Positions 7,296 through 17,436 of a DNA stretch of 64,000 nt are shown in pieces (within the stretch, counting starts at the first letter, position 1; each line of letters starts with the position of its first letter). The stretch comes from Streptomyces sp. WMMB303 (GTDB lineage Bacteria > Actinomycetota > Actinomycetes > Streptomycetales > Streptomycetaceae): NCBI RefSeq assembly GCF_029351045.1, contig NZ_JARKIN010000001.1, forward strand, positions 5,239,001-5,303,000, written 5' to 3'. The position numbers were made by a program, and so were the translations under genes. The notes under the pieces were generated by a model. That model saw only the letters and a list, made by a program, of their open reading frames with translations. It was not told the origin of the DNA and searched no databases.

Positions 7296-9581
7296 TCAGC
7301 CCTTGTCGAGGTACTCCTCGCGCTCCTCGTCCAGCAGCGCGTCCAGCGCTGTGCGCAGCTCGGGGTGGTGTTCCAGCTCGGGGTCGGCCGCGACCAGCGC
7401 GCCGGCCTCGTCGCGGGCCGCGGCGATGATGTCCTCGTCGTCGATGACGGCGAGCATCCGCAGCGAGGAGCGCACGCCGGACTGCGCCTGGCCCAGGACG
7501 TCGCCCTCGCGGCGCTGTTCGAGGTCGATGCGGGAGAGCTCGAAGCCGTCGAGGGTGGCCGCGACGGCCTCCAGCCGGGTCCGTGCGGGGGACTCCTGCG
7601 GCATGTCCGTCACCAGCAGGCACAGCCCCGGCGCGCTGCCCCGGCCGACCCGGCCGCGCAACTGGTGCAGTTGTGAGACGCCGAACCGGTCGGCGTCCAT
7701 GACCACCATGCCGGTCGCGTTGGGCACGTTGACCCCGACCTCGATGACGGTGGTGGCGACCAGCACGTCGACCTCGCCTGCGGCGAACCGCCGCATCACC
7801 TCGTCCTTGGCCTCCGGCTGCATCCGCCCGTGCAGGGCCGCCACCCGGAGTCCGGCCAGCGGGCCGGAGGCGAGCTGTCCGGCGACGTCCAGGACGGCCA
7901 GCGGCGGGCGTTTCTCCTCGCTGCCGACGCCCTCGTCCTCCGCGGGGCCGTCCGGCTCCTCCTCGTCGGCGGCCCGCCTGCGGCCGCCGCCCTTGCCTCC
8001 CGCGTCCTCGTCGTCGCCGATCCGGGGGCAGACCACATAGGTCTGGTGACCCGCCTCCGCCTCCTCGCGCACCCGTTCCCAGGCCCGGGCGAGGAAGTGC
8101 GGCTTGTCCCGGACCGGGACGACGTGGGTGGCGATCGGGGACCGCCCGGCGGGGAGTTGGTCCAGTACGGAGGTCTCCAGGTCGCCGAAGACGGTCATGG
8201 CGACGGTCCGGGGGATGGGGGTCGCCGTCATGACCAGCAGATGCGGAGTGCGCTTCTCCCCCTGGAAGTGGCCGCCCTTGGAGCGCAGCGCGTCCCGCTG
8301 CTCGACGCCGAAGCGGTGCTGTTCGTCCACCACCACCAGCCCCAGATCGTGGAAGGCGACCTTGTCCTCGATCAGTGCGTGGGTGCCCACCACAATGCCC
8401 GCCTCGCCGGTCGTCAGGTCCAGCAGGGCCCGGCGCCGGGCCGCGGCCCCCATCGAGCCGGTCAGCAGCACCACCTTGGTGCCCTGCTCGGCGCCGCCGA
8501 GCAGGCCGCCCTCCGCGAGTTCTCCCATCATCCCGGTGATGGACCGATGGTGCTGCTGGGCCAGCACCTCGGTGGGCGCCAGCATCGCCGCCTGGCCGCC
8601 CGCGTCGACGGTGGCGAGCATCGCCCGCAGCGCCACCAGCGTCTTGCCGGAGCCGACCTCGCCCTGCAGGAGCCGGTGCATGGGATGCGCGGTGGCCAGA
8701 TCGGCGAAGATCTCCCGGCTGACCTCGTGCTGTCCGTCGGTGAGCGTGAACGGCAGCCGCGCGTCGAAGGCGTCCAGCAGCCCGCCGGCGGCCGGCCGGC
8801 GCGGCACGGCGGGCAGTTCGGTCTCCTTGGCGCGGCGCCGGGCGAGGGCGACCTGCAGGACGAACGCCTCGTCCCACTTGAGCCGGGAGCGGGCCTCGGC
8901 GATGTCCGTCCGGCCTTGCGGCCGGTGGATCTTCTCCAGCGCCTCGGCCAGCGGGAGGAGGCCGCGCTGCGCCCGCAGCGGCTCGGGCAGCGGGTCGGCG
9001 AGGCCCTGCCAGGCGGTGGCCTCCAACGCGTCGAGCACGGTGCCGACGGACTGCTCGATGTTCCAGGAGGACAGCTGCTTGCACGCCGGATACAGCGGCA
9101 GCACGGCGCCCGCGAACTGCGCGACGGTCTGCTCGTCGCTCTCCTCGTCCAGGAGCTTGTAGTCCGGGTGGGAGAGCTGGAGCTTGCCGTTGAAGACCCC
9201 GACCTTCCCGGCGAACAGGCCGCGCTTGCCGGGCAGCAGCTGCCGCTGATGGTAGTGGACCGAGCGGCCGAAGAAGACGAGCTGGAGCCGGCCGCTGCCG
9301 TCGGTCAGCGTGACCTCCAGTCGCTGGCCCCGGCCGTGGTTGAACTTGTGCACGCGCGCGTCGTGGATCCGGGCGACGACGGTGACGTGCTCGTCCAGCG
9401 GCAGCTCGGACAGCCGCGTCAGCTCACCGCGCTCGGCGTACCGGCGGGGGTAGTGGTGCAGCAGGTCGCCGACGGTGCGCAGTCCGAGGTGCTCGGACAT
9501 CGCCTTCGCGGTGTTTCCGCCGAGCAGCGCCTTCAGCGGCTCCTGGAGGGGTTCGCTTCGCCTGGTTTCTGTCGAGGGCAC
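7296..9581 (-). CDS. recG: ATP-dependent DNA helicase RecG
   Basis: 761-aa RecG, a branch-migration helicase acting on stalled forks and Holliday junctions. The N-terminal wedge/OB domain (about 1-190) includes GDLLHHYPRRYAERGE. Helicase domain 1 has LLQGEVGSGKTLVA (Walker A) and VVVDEQHRFGVEQR (DEQH box). Domain 2 has GRVGRGSAPGLCLLV. A charged insertion of about 40 aa (DDEDAGGKGGG... EEEPDGPAEDE) lies between the helicase domains, after VVCPRIG. GTG start, preceded by GGATGGAG. Probable operon with the DAK gene 66 nt upstream. Confidence 0.95.
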   Translation of the reverse strand: MPSTETRRSEPLQEPLKALLGGNTAKAMSEHLGLRTVGDLLHHYPRRYAERGELTRLSELPLDEHVTVVARIHDARVHKFNHGRGQRLEVTLTDGSGRLQLVFFGRSVHYHQRQLLPGKRGLFAGKVGVFNGKLQLSHPDYKLLDEESDEQTVAQFAGAVLPLYPACKQLSSWNIEQSVGTVLDALEATAWQGLADPLPEPLRAQRGLLPLAEALEKIHRPQGRTDIAEARSRLKWDEAFVLQVALARRRAKETELPAVPRRPAAGGLLDAFDARLPFTLTDGQHEVSREIFADLATAHPMHRLLQGEVGSGKTLVALRAMLATVDAGGQAAMLAPTEVLAQQHHRSITGMMGELAEGGLLGGAEQGTKVVLLTGSMGAAARRRALLDLTTGEAGIVVGTHALIEDKVAFHDLGLVVVDEQHRFGVEQRDALRSKGGHFQGEKRTPHLLVMTATPIPRTVAMTVFGDLETSVLDQLPAGRSPIATHVVPVRDKPHFLARAWERVREEAEAGHQTYVVCPRIGDDEDAGGKGGGRRRAADEEEPDGPAEDEGVGSEEKRPPLAVLDVAGQLASGPLAGLRVAALHGRMQPEAKDEVMRRFAAGEVDVLVATTVIEVGVNVPNATGMVVMDADRFGVSQLHQLRGRVGRGSAPGLCLLVTDMPQESPARTRLEAVAATLDGFELSRIDLEQRREGDVLGQAQSGVRSSLRMLAVIDDEDIIAAARDEAGALVAADPELEHHPELRTALDALLDEEREEYLDKG

Positions 9582-9647
9582 GGCTCCATCCTGCCGGACG
9601 GGGGTGACAGGGCCGGTGCCACGCGCCAGGAGCGTGGCCGGCGGGGG

Positions 9648-11402
9648 TCATTCGACCCCGATCAGCAGCTGCGCCTCGTGCTGCCGGCCCTCGTGGACGA
9701 CCGTGTCGACGGCCAGGTGACGCTCGCGTACCCGGCGCTCCAGCGCCGCGGCGAGTCCCGCGGGGGCGTCCGCACCGAGCACGAGGGTGACCAGTTCGCC
9801 GCCCGCCGCCAGCATCCGCTCGAGCACCTCGGTGGCGACCTGCCCGGTCCCGCTCCCGATCAGCGCGACATCGCCGTCCACCAGGCCGAGCACGTCGCCC
9901 TGCTGGCAGATCCCGGCGCTGGTCCACGAGCGCCGTTCGGCGACGGTCACCTCCCCGTACCGGGTGGCCCCGGCCGCCGACGTCATGGTGACGACGTCCT
10001 CGTCGAAGCGGCGGTCCGGCTGGTGCACGGCCAGCGCCGCCAGCCCCTGGACGGCGGCACGGGTGGGGATGACGGCGCACCGGATGCCGGCCGCCCGTAC
10101 AGCGTCGGCGGCCCGGGCGGCCACGGGGTGCAGTCCGCTGTCGTTGGGCAGCAGGGCGACCTCGTCGGCTCCGGTCGCCCGCACCGCCGCCACCAGCGCG
10201 CCCTCGTCGAGGCCGGCAACGGCTTCGGCGTCGTCCTCGGCGGCGGACAGCACCACGGCGCCGGCCTGCCGGCAGAGCGTGGCCAGCCCCTCACCCGGCA
10301 CGACGGCGACGACGGCGCGTGCCCCGGGGCCGGGCGGCTGCCCGGGCCCGTCCGCAGCGCACCGGGGACCGCCGGGCGCGGCGTCCCCCGCCGCGTCCCC
10401 GGCCGTCGGCAGATGGGTGATCCGGATGCGGTGCGGGCGCCCCGCGGCCAGGCCCGCCTCCACGGCGGCACCGGCGTCGGCGACATGGACGTGGACGCTC
10501 CACAGCCCCTCCCCGCCGCCGACGACCAGCGAGTCGCCGAGCGGGGCCAGCCGGGCACGGAGCGCGTCGACGGCCGCGGGGTCCTCGGCTGCCAGCAGGT
10601 ACATCACCTCGAACTCGGGGCGGAAGGGCGCCTGCGGTGAACCGTCGGCCGGAAGGGCCGCGGGGGCCGGTGGGGCGACCGGGGAGGCCGCTGGAGCCGC
10701 CGGTCCCGCAGCGGCAGCGGACGCCGCTCCGGTGGTGGACACCGCTCCGGTGGCGGCGGCAGGTCCCTCTTCGGGTATCCGTTCGCCCAGTGCCGCCCAC
10801 AGCGCGGTCAGCAGCACGGTCAGCCCGAGTCCGCCCGCGTCCACCACACCGGCCCGGGCCAGCGCCGCCAGCCGGTCGGGGGTGGCGTCCAGCGTGCGCC
10901 GTGCCGCGGCCACGGGGTCGTCCCCGGCCTCCGCCGCCGCGGCGGCGGCCTCCGCCACCGTCAGCATCGTCCCCTCCACGGGGTGTGCGACGGCGGCGTA
11001 CGCGGCGTACGCACCGCCCCGGAGCGCCGCGGGCAGCCGCTGGGCGGGGTCACCGTCACCGGCCGCCTCCGCGAGTCCCTGGGCCATGCCGCGCAGATAC
11101 TCGGCGAGAATCGCCCCGGAGTTGCCCCTGGCCGCCAGGAGTGCGGCCCGCGCCACGGCACGCAGCACCGCCCCGGCGCTCGTGCCGCCGTCCGCCGTCT
11201 CGTCCGCTCCCCCGGCCGTCGCGTCGCGGGCCGGGAGCGCCTCGCAGGCCGCTTCGAAGGTGAGGCACAGGTTGGTGCCGGTGTCGCCGTCCGCGACCGG
11301 GAAGACGTTGATGGCGTCCATCCGCGCGCAGTGGGCGCGCAGCGCCTCCCGGCCCAGGGCGCACCAGCGGCGTACCGCGGCGGCGTCGAGCGGTTGCGGC
11401 AC
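9648..11402 (-). CDS. DAK2/FakA-like kinase-domain protein
   Basis: 584 aa. The N-terminal DhaL/DAK2 domain (about 1-200) carries the nucleotide/Mg motif INVFPVADGDTGTN and RGNSGAILAEYLRG. A low-complexity Ala/Pro/Gly linker (about 215-255) leads to a C-terminal region (about 256-584) of the FakA middle/C-terminal type (FEVMYLLAAEDPAA; VALLPNDSGLHPVA). Related proteins phosphorylate exogenous fatty acids with a DegV-type FakB partner; none is seen here, so the substrate is unproven. The GTG at 11402 has a strong GGAGGAGG 8 nt upstream. The ORF is open to 11648, but the upstream part is not protein-like. It sits just before recG, an arrangement that is conserved in actinobacteria. Confidence 0.85.
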   Translation of the reverse strand: MPQPLDAAAVRRWCALGREALRAHCARMDAINVFPVADGDTGTNLCLTFEAACEALPARDATAGGADETADGGTSAGAVLRAVARAALLAARGNSGAILAEYLRGMAQGLAEAAGDGDPAQRLPAALRGGAYAAYAAVAHPVEGTMLTVAEAAAAAAEAGDDPVAAARRTLDATPDRLAALARAGVVDAGGLGLTVLLTALWAALGERIPEEGPAAATGAVSTTGAASAAAAGPAAPAASPVAPPAPAALPADGSPQAPFRPEFEVMYLLAAEDPAAVDALRARLAPLGDSLVVGGGEGLWSVHVHVADAGAAVEAGLAAGRPHRIRITHLPTAGDAAGDAAPGGPRCAADGPGQPPGPGARAVVAVVPGEGLATLCRQAGAVVLSAAEDDAEAVAGLDEGALVAAVRATGADEVALLPNDSGLHPVAARAADAVRAAGIRCAVIPTRAAVQGLAALAVHQPDRRFDEDVVTMTSAAGATRYGEVTVAERRSWTSAGICQQGDVLGLVDGDVALIGSGTGQVATEVLERMLAAGGELVTLVLGADAPAGLAAALERRVRERHLAVDTVVHEGRQHEAQLLIGVE

Positions 11403-11705
11403 GTGCGGGTCCTCCTCCAGAGTGCTGCGGCCGGAATGCCGCGCCCGGGGCCGGCGGCCGGTGTCCGGCCGGTCGGTCCGCCGGGGGCGGCGCTGCCGGA
11501 AGGCTAGTGGGAGTCCGGACGGAATCCCAGGTCGGGACCGGGGCGGGGGCCTTGGTTTCGCTGTTCGAGACCGGTCGTTGTATGCTGCTCCGGTTGCCTG
11601 GTCCGGACGTTTCCGGCGGGCGACGATCCCCCTGGCACAGCCGGTCATCTTGGTCTGCGTCGCCGGGATTCACCGTACGTGCATCTGAAGTCTTTGGAGT
11701 GACCC
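11403..11705. promoter_or_regulatory. divergent promoter region of the DAK gene and rpmB
   Basis: 303 bp between divergent starts. A sequence TTGTATGCT at 11578-11586 could be an extended -10 for rpmB, giving a 5' UTR of about 115 nt, but no clear -35 was found. Nothing coding is supported here. Confidence 0.3.
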
Positions 11706-11891
11706 GTGGCTGCGAACTGCGACGTCTGCGGCAAGGGGCCGGAGTTCGGCAACAACATCTCCCACTCGCACCGCCGCACCCGCCGTCGCTGGAACCCGAA
11801 CATCCAGCGCGTGCGTGCCGTGGTCGGCGGGACGCCGAAGCGCCTCAACGCCTGCACCTCGTGCATCAAGGCCGGCAAGGTGTCGCGCTGA
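11706..11891 (+). CDS. rpmB: 50S ribosomal protein L28
   Basis: 61-aa L28, GTG start, beginning MAANCDVCGKGPEFGNNISH. It has two CxxC pairs (C5/C8 and C50/C53), so it is a zinc-binding C+ paralogue. Streptomyces also carry zinc-free paralogues elsewhere under Zur control; no Zur box was recognised here. A strong terminator follows 46 nt after the stop. Confidence 0.96.
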   Translation: MAANCDVCGKGPEFGNNISHSHRRTRRRWNPNIQRVRAVVGGTPKRLNACTSCIKAGKVSR

Positions 11892-11937
11892 CGTCCTCGA
11901 CGTAACGCAGCGCGGCTCACGCCGACAGCCGAACAGG

Positions 11938-11972
11938 GGAACCGGCCCGCCTCGTGCGGGCCGGTTCCTTTT
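11938..11972 (+). terminator. rpmB intrinsic terminator
   Basis: 13-bp perfect stem GGAACCGGCCCGC / GCGGGCCGGTTCC with a 5-nt loop, followed by TTTTGCGTTTCTT. It lies in the convergent gap between rpmB and thiD. Confidence 0.85.
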
Positions 11973-12140
11973 GCGTTTCTTCTGCGTTCCTTCTGACTTG
12001 CGGTTGGTTCCGGGCGTCCCGTCCGGTCCGGGTTCCGGCATGGGCTCCGGAACGTGATTCCGCATGGGCTCCCGGGCCCCGGCGGCGCGCCGGAGGCCCG
12101 GCGATGCGCACGAGGGCGGGGCGCCGGGCGGGGCCTCGGC

Positions 12141-12959
<819 letters not shown>

Positions 12960-12972
12960 GGTGCGACGGTAC

Positions 12973-14019
12973 TCAGCCGTCCGCGTCGGGCGAGAAGTGG
13001 TCCCAGCCGCCCGCCTTCGCCCAGGGGGCGCCGTCCACGGTGACCCTGGGCCGTGCCGAGGCGCCCTGTACCGCGCCGATGACCCGCCAGCGTGCGGGGA
13101 GTTTCTGGTCGCGCGGGAAGGTCGCGACGATGGCGTGGTCCTCTCCTCCGGTGAGCACCCACTGGAGCGGATCGACCCCCACGGCCTGCCCGATGTCGGC
13201 CATCTGCGCGGGGACGTCCAGGTCGGCCGAGCGGATGTCGATGCGCACCTTGCTGGCCTCGGCGATGTGCCCGAGATCGGCCACCAGCCCGTCGCTGACG
13301 TCGGTCATCGCGGTCGCGCCGAGTCCGGCGGCCGCGGGCCCCGCGTGGTAGGGCGGCTCGGGCCTGCGGTGCGCCTCCACGAAGGCCCGGGGCGAACGGA
13401 AGCCCCGGGAGAGCACGGCGTGCCCGGCGGCGGACCAGCCCAGCCAGCCGGTGACGGCGACGACGTCCCCGGCCCGGGCTCCGGAGCGGGTGACCGGCTC
13501 CCGGTTGCGCAGGTCGCCCAGCGCGGTGATGGAGACGGCGATGCTGTCGCCGCGCACCACGTCGCCGCCGACCACGGCGGAGGCGGCGACCTGGGCTTCG
13601 TCGCGGATGCCGTCCATCAGTTCGGTGGGCCAGTTGGCCGGAAGGTCCACGGGGACGATCAGCCCGAGCAGCAGTGCGGTGGGAACGGCGCCCATGGCGG
13701 CGATGTCGGCGAGATTCTGCGCGGCGGCCTTGCGGCCCACGTCGTAGGCGGTCGACCAGTCGCGCCGGAAGTGCCGCCCCTCCAGCAGGATGTCGGTGCT
13801 GGCCACGACCCGCCGGTCCGGCGCGGCCACCACGGCGGCGTCGTCCCCGGGGCCGATCCGGACGGCGGGGGTGGTGGTCAGCCGGGAGGTCAGCTCCCGG
13901 ATCAGCCCGAACTCCCCCAGCGCGCCCACGGTGCCCGGCATCCGCCCTCGCGCGGGGCCATGGGGGACCTCCACCGCGGGTGTGGGTTCCGACGCGGTAC
14001 TGCCGTTCACATCCCGCAT
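12973..14019 (-). CDS. thiL: thiamine-monophosphate kinase
   Basis: 348-aa ThiL, TMP + ATP to thiamine diphosphate, the last step of the pathway. PurM/AIRS-like fold signatures: IGPGDDAAVVAAPDRRVV, STDILLEGRHF, GGDVVRGDSI and MTDVSDGLVADLGHIA. ATG 14019 has AGGGG 7 nt upstream. The conserved region starts later (GTVGALGEFGLI, about residue 29), so roughly 25 N-terminal residues are extra or a later Met is used. The ORF also stays open to 14055. Confidence 0.93.
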   Translation of the reverse strand: MRDVNGSTASEPTPAVEVPHGPARGRMPGTVGALGEFGLIRELTSRLTTTPAVRIGPGDDAAVVAAPDRRVVASTDILLEGRHFRRDWSTAYDVGRKAAAQNLADIAAMGAVPTALLLGLIVPVDLPANWPTELMDGIRDEAQVAASAVVGGDVVRGDSIAVSITALGDLRNREPVTRSGARAGDVVAVTGWLGWSAAGHAVLSRGFRSPRAFVEAHRRPEPPYHAGPAAAGLGATAMTDVSDGLVADLGHIAEASKVRIDIRSADLDVPAQMADIGQAVGVDPLQWVLTGGEDHAIVATFPRDQKLPARWRVIGAVQGASARPRVTVDGAPWAKAGGWDHFSPDADG

Positions 14020-14255
14020 TGTTCTGCCCCTTCGCTCACATCGCTCATCGTGCACTCCCGTGCCTCGCCCACCCGCCCGGGGTGCGTGTCTCCTGGTGCG
14101 CCGCGGCCATCCCCCGGCCTCCGCTGTTCCCCGCCGGTACCCGGGTGCCCGGCGCCACGAGGGCGGCCCGGTGGTCTCCCGGCGGGGCAGGTGACGCGGT
14201 ACGGTGGCGTTTCTCTCTCGCCCCGCATGATCCTCGCAGCCCCCGAGGAGGTTCC

Positions 14256-14489
14256 GTGGTACAGGCGTACGTCTTGATCCAGACCGAGGTCGGCAAGGCT
14301 TCGACCGTCGCAGAGATCGTCTCCAAGATCCCGGGCGTGATCCAGGCCGAGGATGTAACGGGTCCGTACGACGTGATCGTGCGGGCCCGCGCGGAGACGA
14401 TGGACGATCTCGGACGCATGGTGGTCGCGAAGGTCCAGCAGGTTGAGGGCATCACCCGCACCCTGACCTGCCCCATCGTCCATCTTTAG
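14256..14489 (+). CDS. stand-alone Lrp/AsnC ligand-binding (RAM) domain protein
   Basis: 77 aa, GTG start with GAGGAG 5 nt upstream. It is only the C-terminal RAM (regulation of amino-acid metabolism) domain of Lrp/AsnC regulators: YVLIQTEVGKASTVAEIV, GPYDVIVRARA, GITRTLTCPIVHL. There is no HTH, so it cannot bind DNA in the usual way. Stand-alone RAM proteins form dimers or octamers and may bind amino acids. It begins 236 nt from divergent thiL and is followed 18 nt later by the DUF3515 gene. Confidence 0.88.
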   Translation: MVQAYVLIQTEVGKASTVAEIVSKIPGVIQAEDVTGPYDVIVRARAETMDDLGRMVVAKVQQVEGITRTLTCPIVHL

Positions 14490-14507
14490 CCCCCGTATGC
14501 TCGCCCG

Positions 14508-15044
14508 GTGAGTATGCGACGCCGGACTGCTTCCTCTCGTTCCGTCTCCACCGCCCCGCTCGCGGTGGTGGCCGCGCTGGCCGCCCTGGTCACGGCAGCC
14601 TGTTCGGTCACCGGCGAGGCGGGCCCCACCCCGCCCAGCCCGTCGGGCAGGGCGGCCGAGGTGTGCCGGTCACTGCACGGCGCGCTCCCGGAAAGGGTTC
14701 ACGACCAGCGACGTGGCCGGGCCGACCAGGTCTCCGACTTCACAGCCGTCTGGGGGGACCCGGCCATCGCACTGCGCTGCGGAGTACCCGAACCCCCCGT
14801 GCTCACCCCCGGCACCGAACAGTACAACCCCATCGCCGAAGTGGCCGAGGTGAACGGGGTCTCCTGGCTGATGGAGAAACGGGACGACGGTTACCGCTTC
14901 GTCACGACGGGCCGCGTCGCCTACGTCGAGTTGACGGTGCCCGGCGACTACGGGCCCGAGGTCGAGGTCCTCCCCGATCTCGGGGACGCCGTCAAGCGGA
15001 CGGTGCCCGCGGAGCGGGACTCGGAGAACGACACCGGCAACTGA
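14508..15044 (+). CDS. DUF3515 family lipoprotein
   Basis: 178 aa, GTG start. N-terminal signal with hydrophobic LAVVAALAALVTAAC and lipobox L-V-T-A-A-C (Cys about 32), so it is probably diacylglyceryl-anchored outside the membrane. The mature part contains two more Cys in a conserved context (AAEVCRSLHGALP; AIALRCGVPEPPVL), likely a disulphide. The function of DUF3515 is unknown. It probably shares a transcript with the Lrp-like gene. Confidence 0.85.
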   Translation: MSMRRRTASSRSVSTAPLAVVAALAALVTAACSVTGEAGPTPPSPSGRAAEVCRSLHGALPERVHDQRRGRADQVSDFTAVWGDPAIALRCGVPEPPVLTPGTEQYNPIAEVAEVNGVSWLMEKRDDGYRFVTTGRVAYVELTVPGDYGPEVEVLPDLGDAVKRTVPAERDSENDTGN

Positions 15045-15171
15045 CCGGCCGGCCCCCCGGGCCCCGGGTGCCTCTCCTGCGGGCCCGCCGGGTACGCGGC
15101 TCCCGGCGCCGCCCGGCGGGCGCCGCACCCCGCCGCGGCCCCGGCGGGGGCCGTACGGGTGCTCCCGACGG

Positions 15172-16308
15172 CTAGCGCAGGCCGGTGGGGCGGTTCAGGG
15201 CTCCCTGGATGAGGCGGTCGACCAGCTCGGGATAGCTGACCCCGGCCTCCTGCCACATGCGGGGGTACATCGAGATGGGGGTGAAGCCCGGCATGGTGTT
15301 GATCTCGTTGATGACGAACTCGCCGTCCTCGCACAGGAAGAAGTCGGCCCGCACCAGACCCTCGCAGGAGGCGGCCTCGAAGGCCTGGACGGCCAGCTCC
15401 CGCACCCGCTCGGTCTCCTCCGCACTCAGCGGGGCGGGGACGATACCGGAGGCGGAGTCGATGTACTTGGCCTCGAAGTCGTAGAAGTCGTGGTTGCTGA
15501 CCGGCGGGATCTCGGCCGGGACACTGGCCCGCGGACCGTCCTCGAACTCCAGGACGCCGCACTCGATCTCGCGGCCGCGCAGCAGCGACTCCACGATGAT
15601 CTTCGGGTCGTGGCGCCGGGCGGTCTCCACGGCCTCGTCCAGTCCTCCCAGGTCGGCGACCTTGGTGATGCCCATGGACGAGCCGGCCCGCGCGGGCTTG
15701 ACGAACACCGGCCAGCCCTGTTCGGAGGCGAAGTCGACGATCTTCTTGCGGGCCGCGGCGGGGTCGCGCTCCCATTCCCGGGGCCGGACGGTGACGTAGG
15801 GGCCCACCGGCAGCCCGAATGAGGCGAAGATCCGCTTCATGTAGTCCTTGTCCATGCCGACGGCGGAGGACAGCACGCCCGAGCCGACATAGGGCACTCC
15901 CGCGAGCTCCAGCATCCCCTGCAGGGTGCCGTCCTCGCCGTAGGGGCCGTGCAGGACCGGGAAGACGACGTCGATCTCGCCCAGGGCCTTGGGCACCTGG
16001 CCGGGCTCGGTGTGGACGACCTCCCGGCTGCCGGGCGAGACCGGCAGCAGCACGGCACCGGTGTCCGAGTCGGCGACCCGCTCCACGGTGGGCAGCTCGC
16101 TGCCCTCGAGGGCCATCCGGGCCGGGTCGTCAGCCGCCAGGGCCCAGCGGCCGTCCGCGGTGATGCCGATGGGCAGCACCTCGTACTTGTCGCGGTCGAT
16201 GGCGTCGAGCACCGCGCCGGCCGTGAGGACGGAGATCTGGTGCTCTGAGTTGCGTCCGCCGAAGACGACGGCGACTCGGGGCTTGGGGGCGGGGCTCTGG
16301 CTGCTCAT
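15172..16308 (-). CDS. ddl: D-alanine--D-alanine ligase
   Basis: 378-aa Ddl of the ATP-grasp fold, making the D-Ala-D-Ala dipeptide for peptidoglycan. Motifs: VVFGGRNSEHQIS, VFPVLHGPYGEDGT, GSSMGITKV, the omega-loop segment FYDFEAKYID and the metal-binding EINTMPGFTPISMYP. The omega-loop resembles D-Ala-D-Ala rather than D-Ala-D-Lac (VanA-type) ligases, so this is the housekeeping enzyme. gpsA lies 93 nt upstream on the same strand. Confidence 0.94.
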   Translation of the reverse strand: MSSQSPAPKPRVAVVFGGRNSEHQISVLTAGAVLDAIDRDKYEVLPIGITADGRWALAADDPARMALEGSELPTVERVADSDTGAVLLPVSPGSREVVHTEPGQVPKALGEIDVVFPVLHGPYGEDGTLQGMLELAGVPYVGSGVLSSAVGMDKDYMKRIFASFGLPVGPYVTVRPREWERDPAAARKKIVDFASEQGWPVFVKPARAGSSMGITKVADLGGLDEAVETARRHDPKIIVESLLRGREIECGVLEFEDGPRASVPAEIPPVSNHDFYDFEAKYIDSASGIVPAPLSAEETERVRELAVQAFEAASCEGLVRADFFLCEDGEFVINEINTMPGFTPISMYPRMWQEAGVSYPELVDRLIQGALNRPTGLR

Positions 16309-16401
16309 CGCTGGGACTTTACCGCGTCGTACCCCCGGCGCCGAGGTGGACGCCCCCGTGGCGCCGGAGGCCGGGCACGCGTGCCCGGGACCGCCGGGCG
16401 G

Positions 16402-17436
16402 TCAGCTCCGTTCGGCCTTGGCACTGCGGGACATCAGCTCCTTGAGCGCCACATGCGGGGGCTTGCCCTCGTGGACGATCTCCACGACCGTCTCGGTGAT
16501 CGGCATCTCCACCCCGTGCCGCCGGGCGAGGTCCAGCACGGACTGGCAGGACTTGACGCCTTCCGCGGTCTGCTCGGTGACGGCGATGGTCTCCTCGAGG
16601 GTCATTCCGCGGCCGAGGTTGGTGCCGAAGGTGTGGTTGCGCGACAGCGGCGAGGAGCAGGTGGCCACCAGGTCGCCCATGCCCGCGAGGCCGGCGAAGG
16701 TGTGCGCCTCGGCGCCCATCGCCAGGCCGAGCCGGGTCGTCTCGGCCAGGCCCCGGGTGATCAGCGACGCCTTGGAGTTGTCCCCCAGACCCATCCCGTC
16801 TGCGATGCCCACGGCCAGCGCGATGACGTTCTTGACGGCCCCGCCCAGTTCGCAGCCGACCACGTCGGTGCTGGTGTAGGGCCGGAAGTACGGGGTGTGG
16901 CAGGCGCTCTGCAGGGCCCGCGCCGCCTCCTCGTCCGCGCAGGCCGCGACGGCGGCCGCCGGCTGCCGGGCGGCGATCTCCCGGGCGAGGTTGGGGCCGG
17001 TGAGCACGGCGACCCGTTCGGCGGGGACGCCGGCGACCTCCTGGACGACCTCGCTCATCCGCTTGGCGGTGCCGAGTTCGACGCCCTTCATCAGGGAGAC
17101 GAGCACCGTGCCGGGGTGCAGCAGCTCCCGCCAGGTCTCCAGGTTGGAGCGGAGCGTCTGGGCGGGGACGGACAGGACGGTGAACTCCGCGTCCCGGGCG
17201 GCCTCGGCCGGGTCGGTGGTGGCCCGCACCCCGGCGGGAAGTTCCGTCTCGGGGTGGTACCCGGGATTGCGGCGCGTGCTGTTGATCGCCTCGACGACCT
17301 CGGCCCGGCGGCCCCACAGGGTCACCTCGACCCCGGCGTCGGCGAGCACCATCGCGAAGGCGGTCCCCCAGGAGCCGGTGCCGAACACGGCGGCCTTCCT
17401 CCGGCGTTCCTGCTGCCGCCCCTCGTGCCGGCTCAC
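16402..17436 (-). CDS. gpsA: NAD(P)H-dependent glycerol-3-phosphate dehydrogenase
   Basis: 344-aa GpsA, reducing dihydroxyacetone phosphate to sn-glycerol 3-phosphate for phospholipid synthesis. Rossmann motif AVFGTGSWGTAFAMVLA, then GAVKNVIALAVGIADG with the catalytic Lys, and GLAGMGDLVATC. The GTG start at 17436 overlaps the plsC stop in a GTGA arrangement, so translation is probably coupled. An N-terminal basic extension (about 13 aa) precedes the fold. Confidence 0.95.
   Translation of the reverse strand: MSRHEGRQQERRRKAAVFGTGSWGTAFAMVLADAGVEVTLWGRRAEVVEAINSTRRNPGYHPETELPAGVRATTDPAEAARDAEFTVLSVPAQTLRSNLETWRELLHPGTVLVSLMKGVELGTAKRMSEVVQEVAGVPAERVAVLTGPNLAREIAARQPAAAVAACADEEAARALQSACHTPYFRPYTSTDVVGCELGGAVKNVIALAVGIADGMGLGDNSKASLITRGLAETTRLGLAMGAEAHTFAGLAGMGDLVATCSSPLSRNHTFGTNLGRGMTLEETIAVTEQTAEGVKSCQSVLDLARRHGVEMPITETVVEIVHEGKPPHVALKELMSRSAKAERS

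Noticed and set aside
7830..10640. 936-aa plus-strand frame opposite recG and the DAK gene
   Set aside because: Both minus-strand genes are clear family members; this is a shadow frame.
12973..14255. TPP riboswitch upstream of thiL
   Set aside because: I could not find the conserved TPP core motifs between thiL and the Lrp-like gene.
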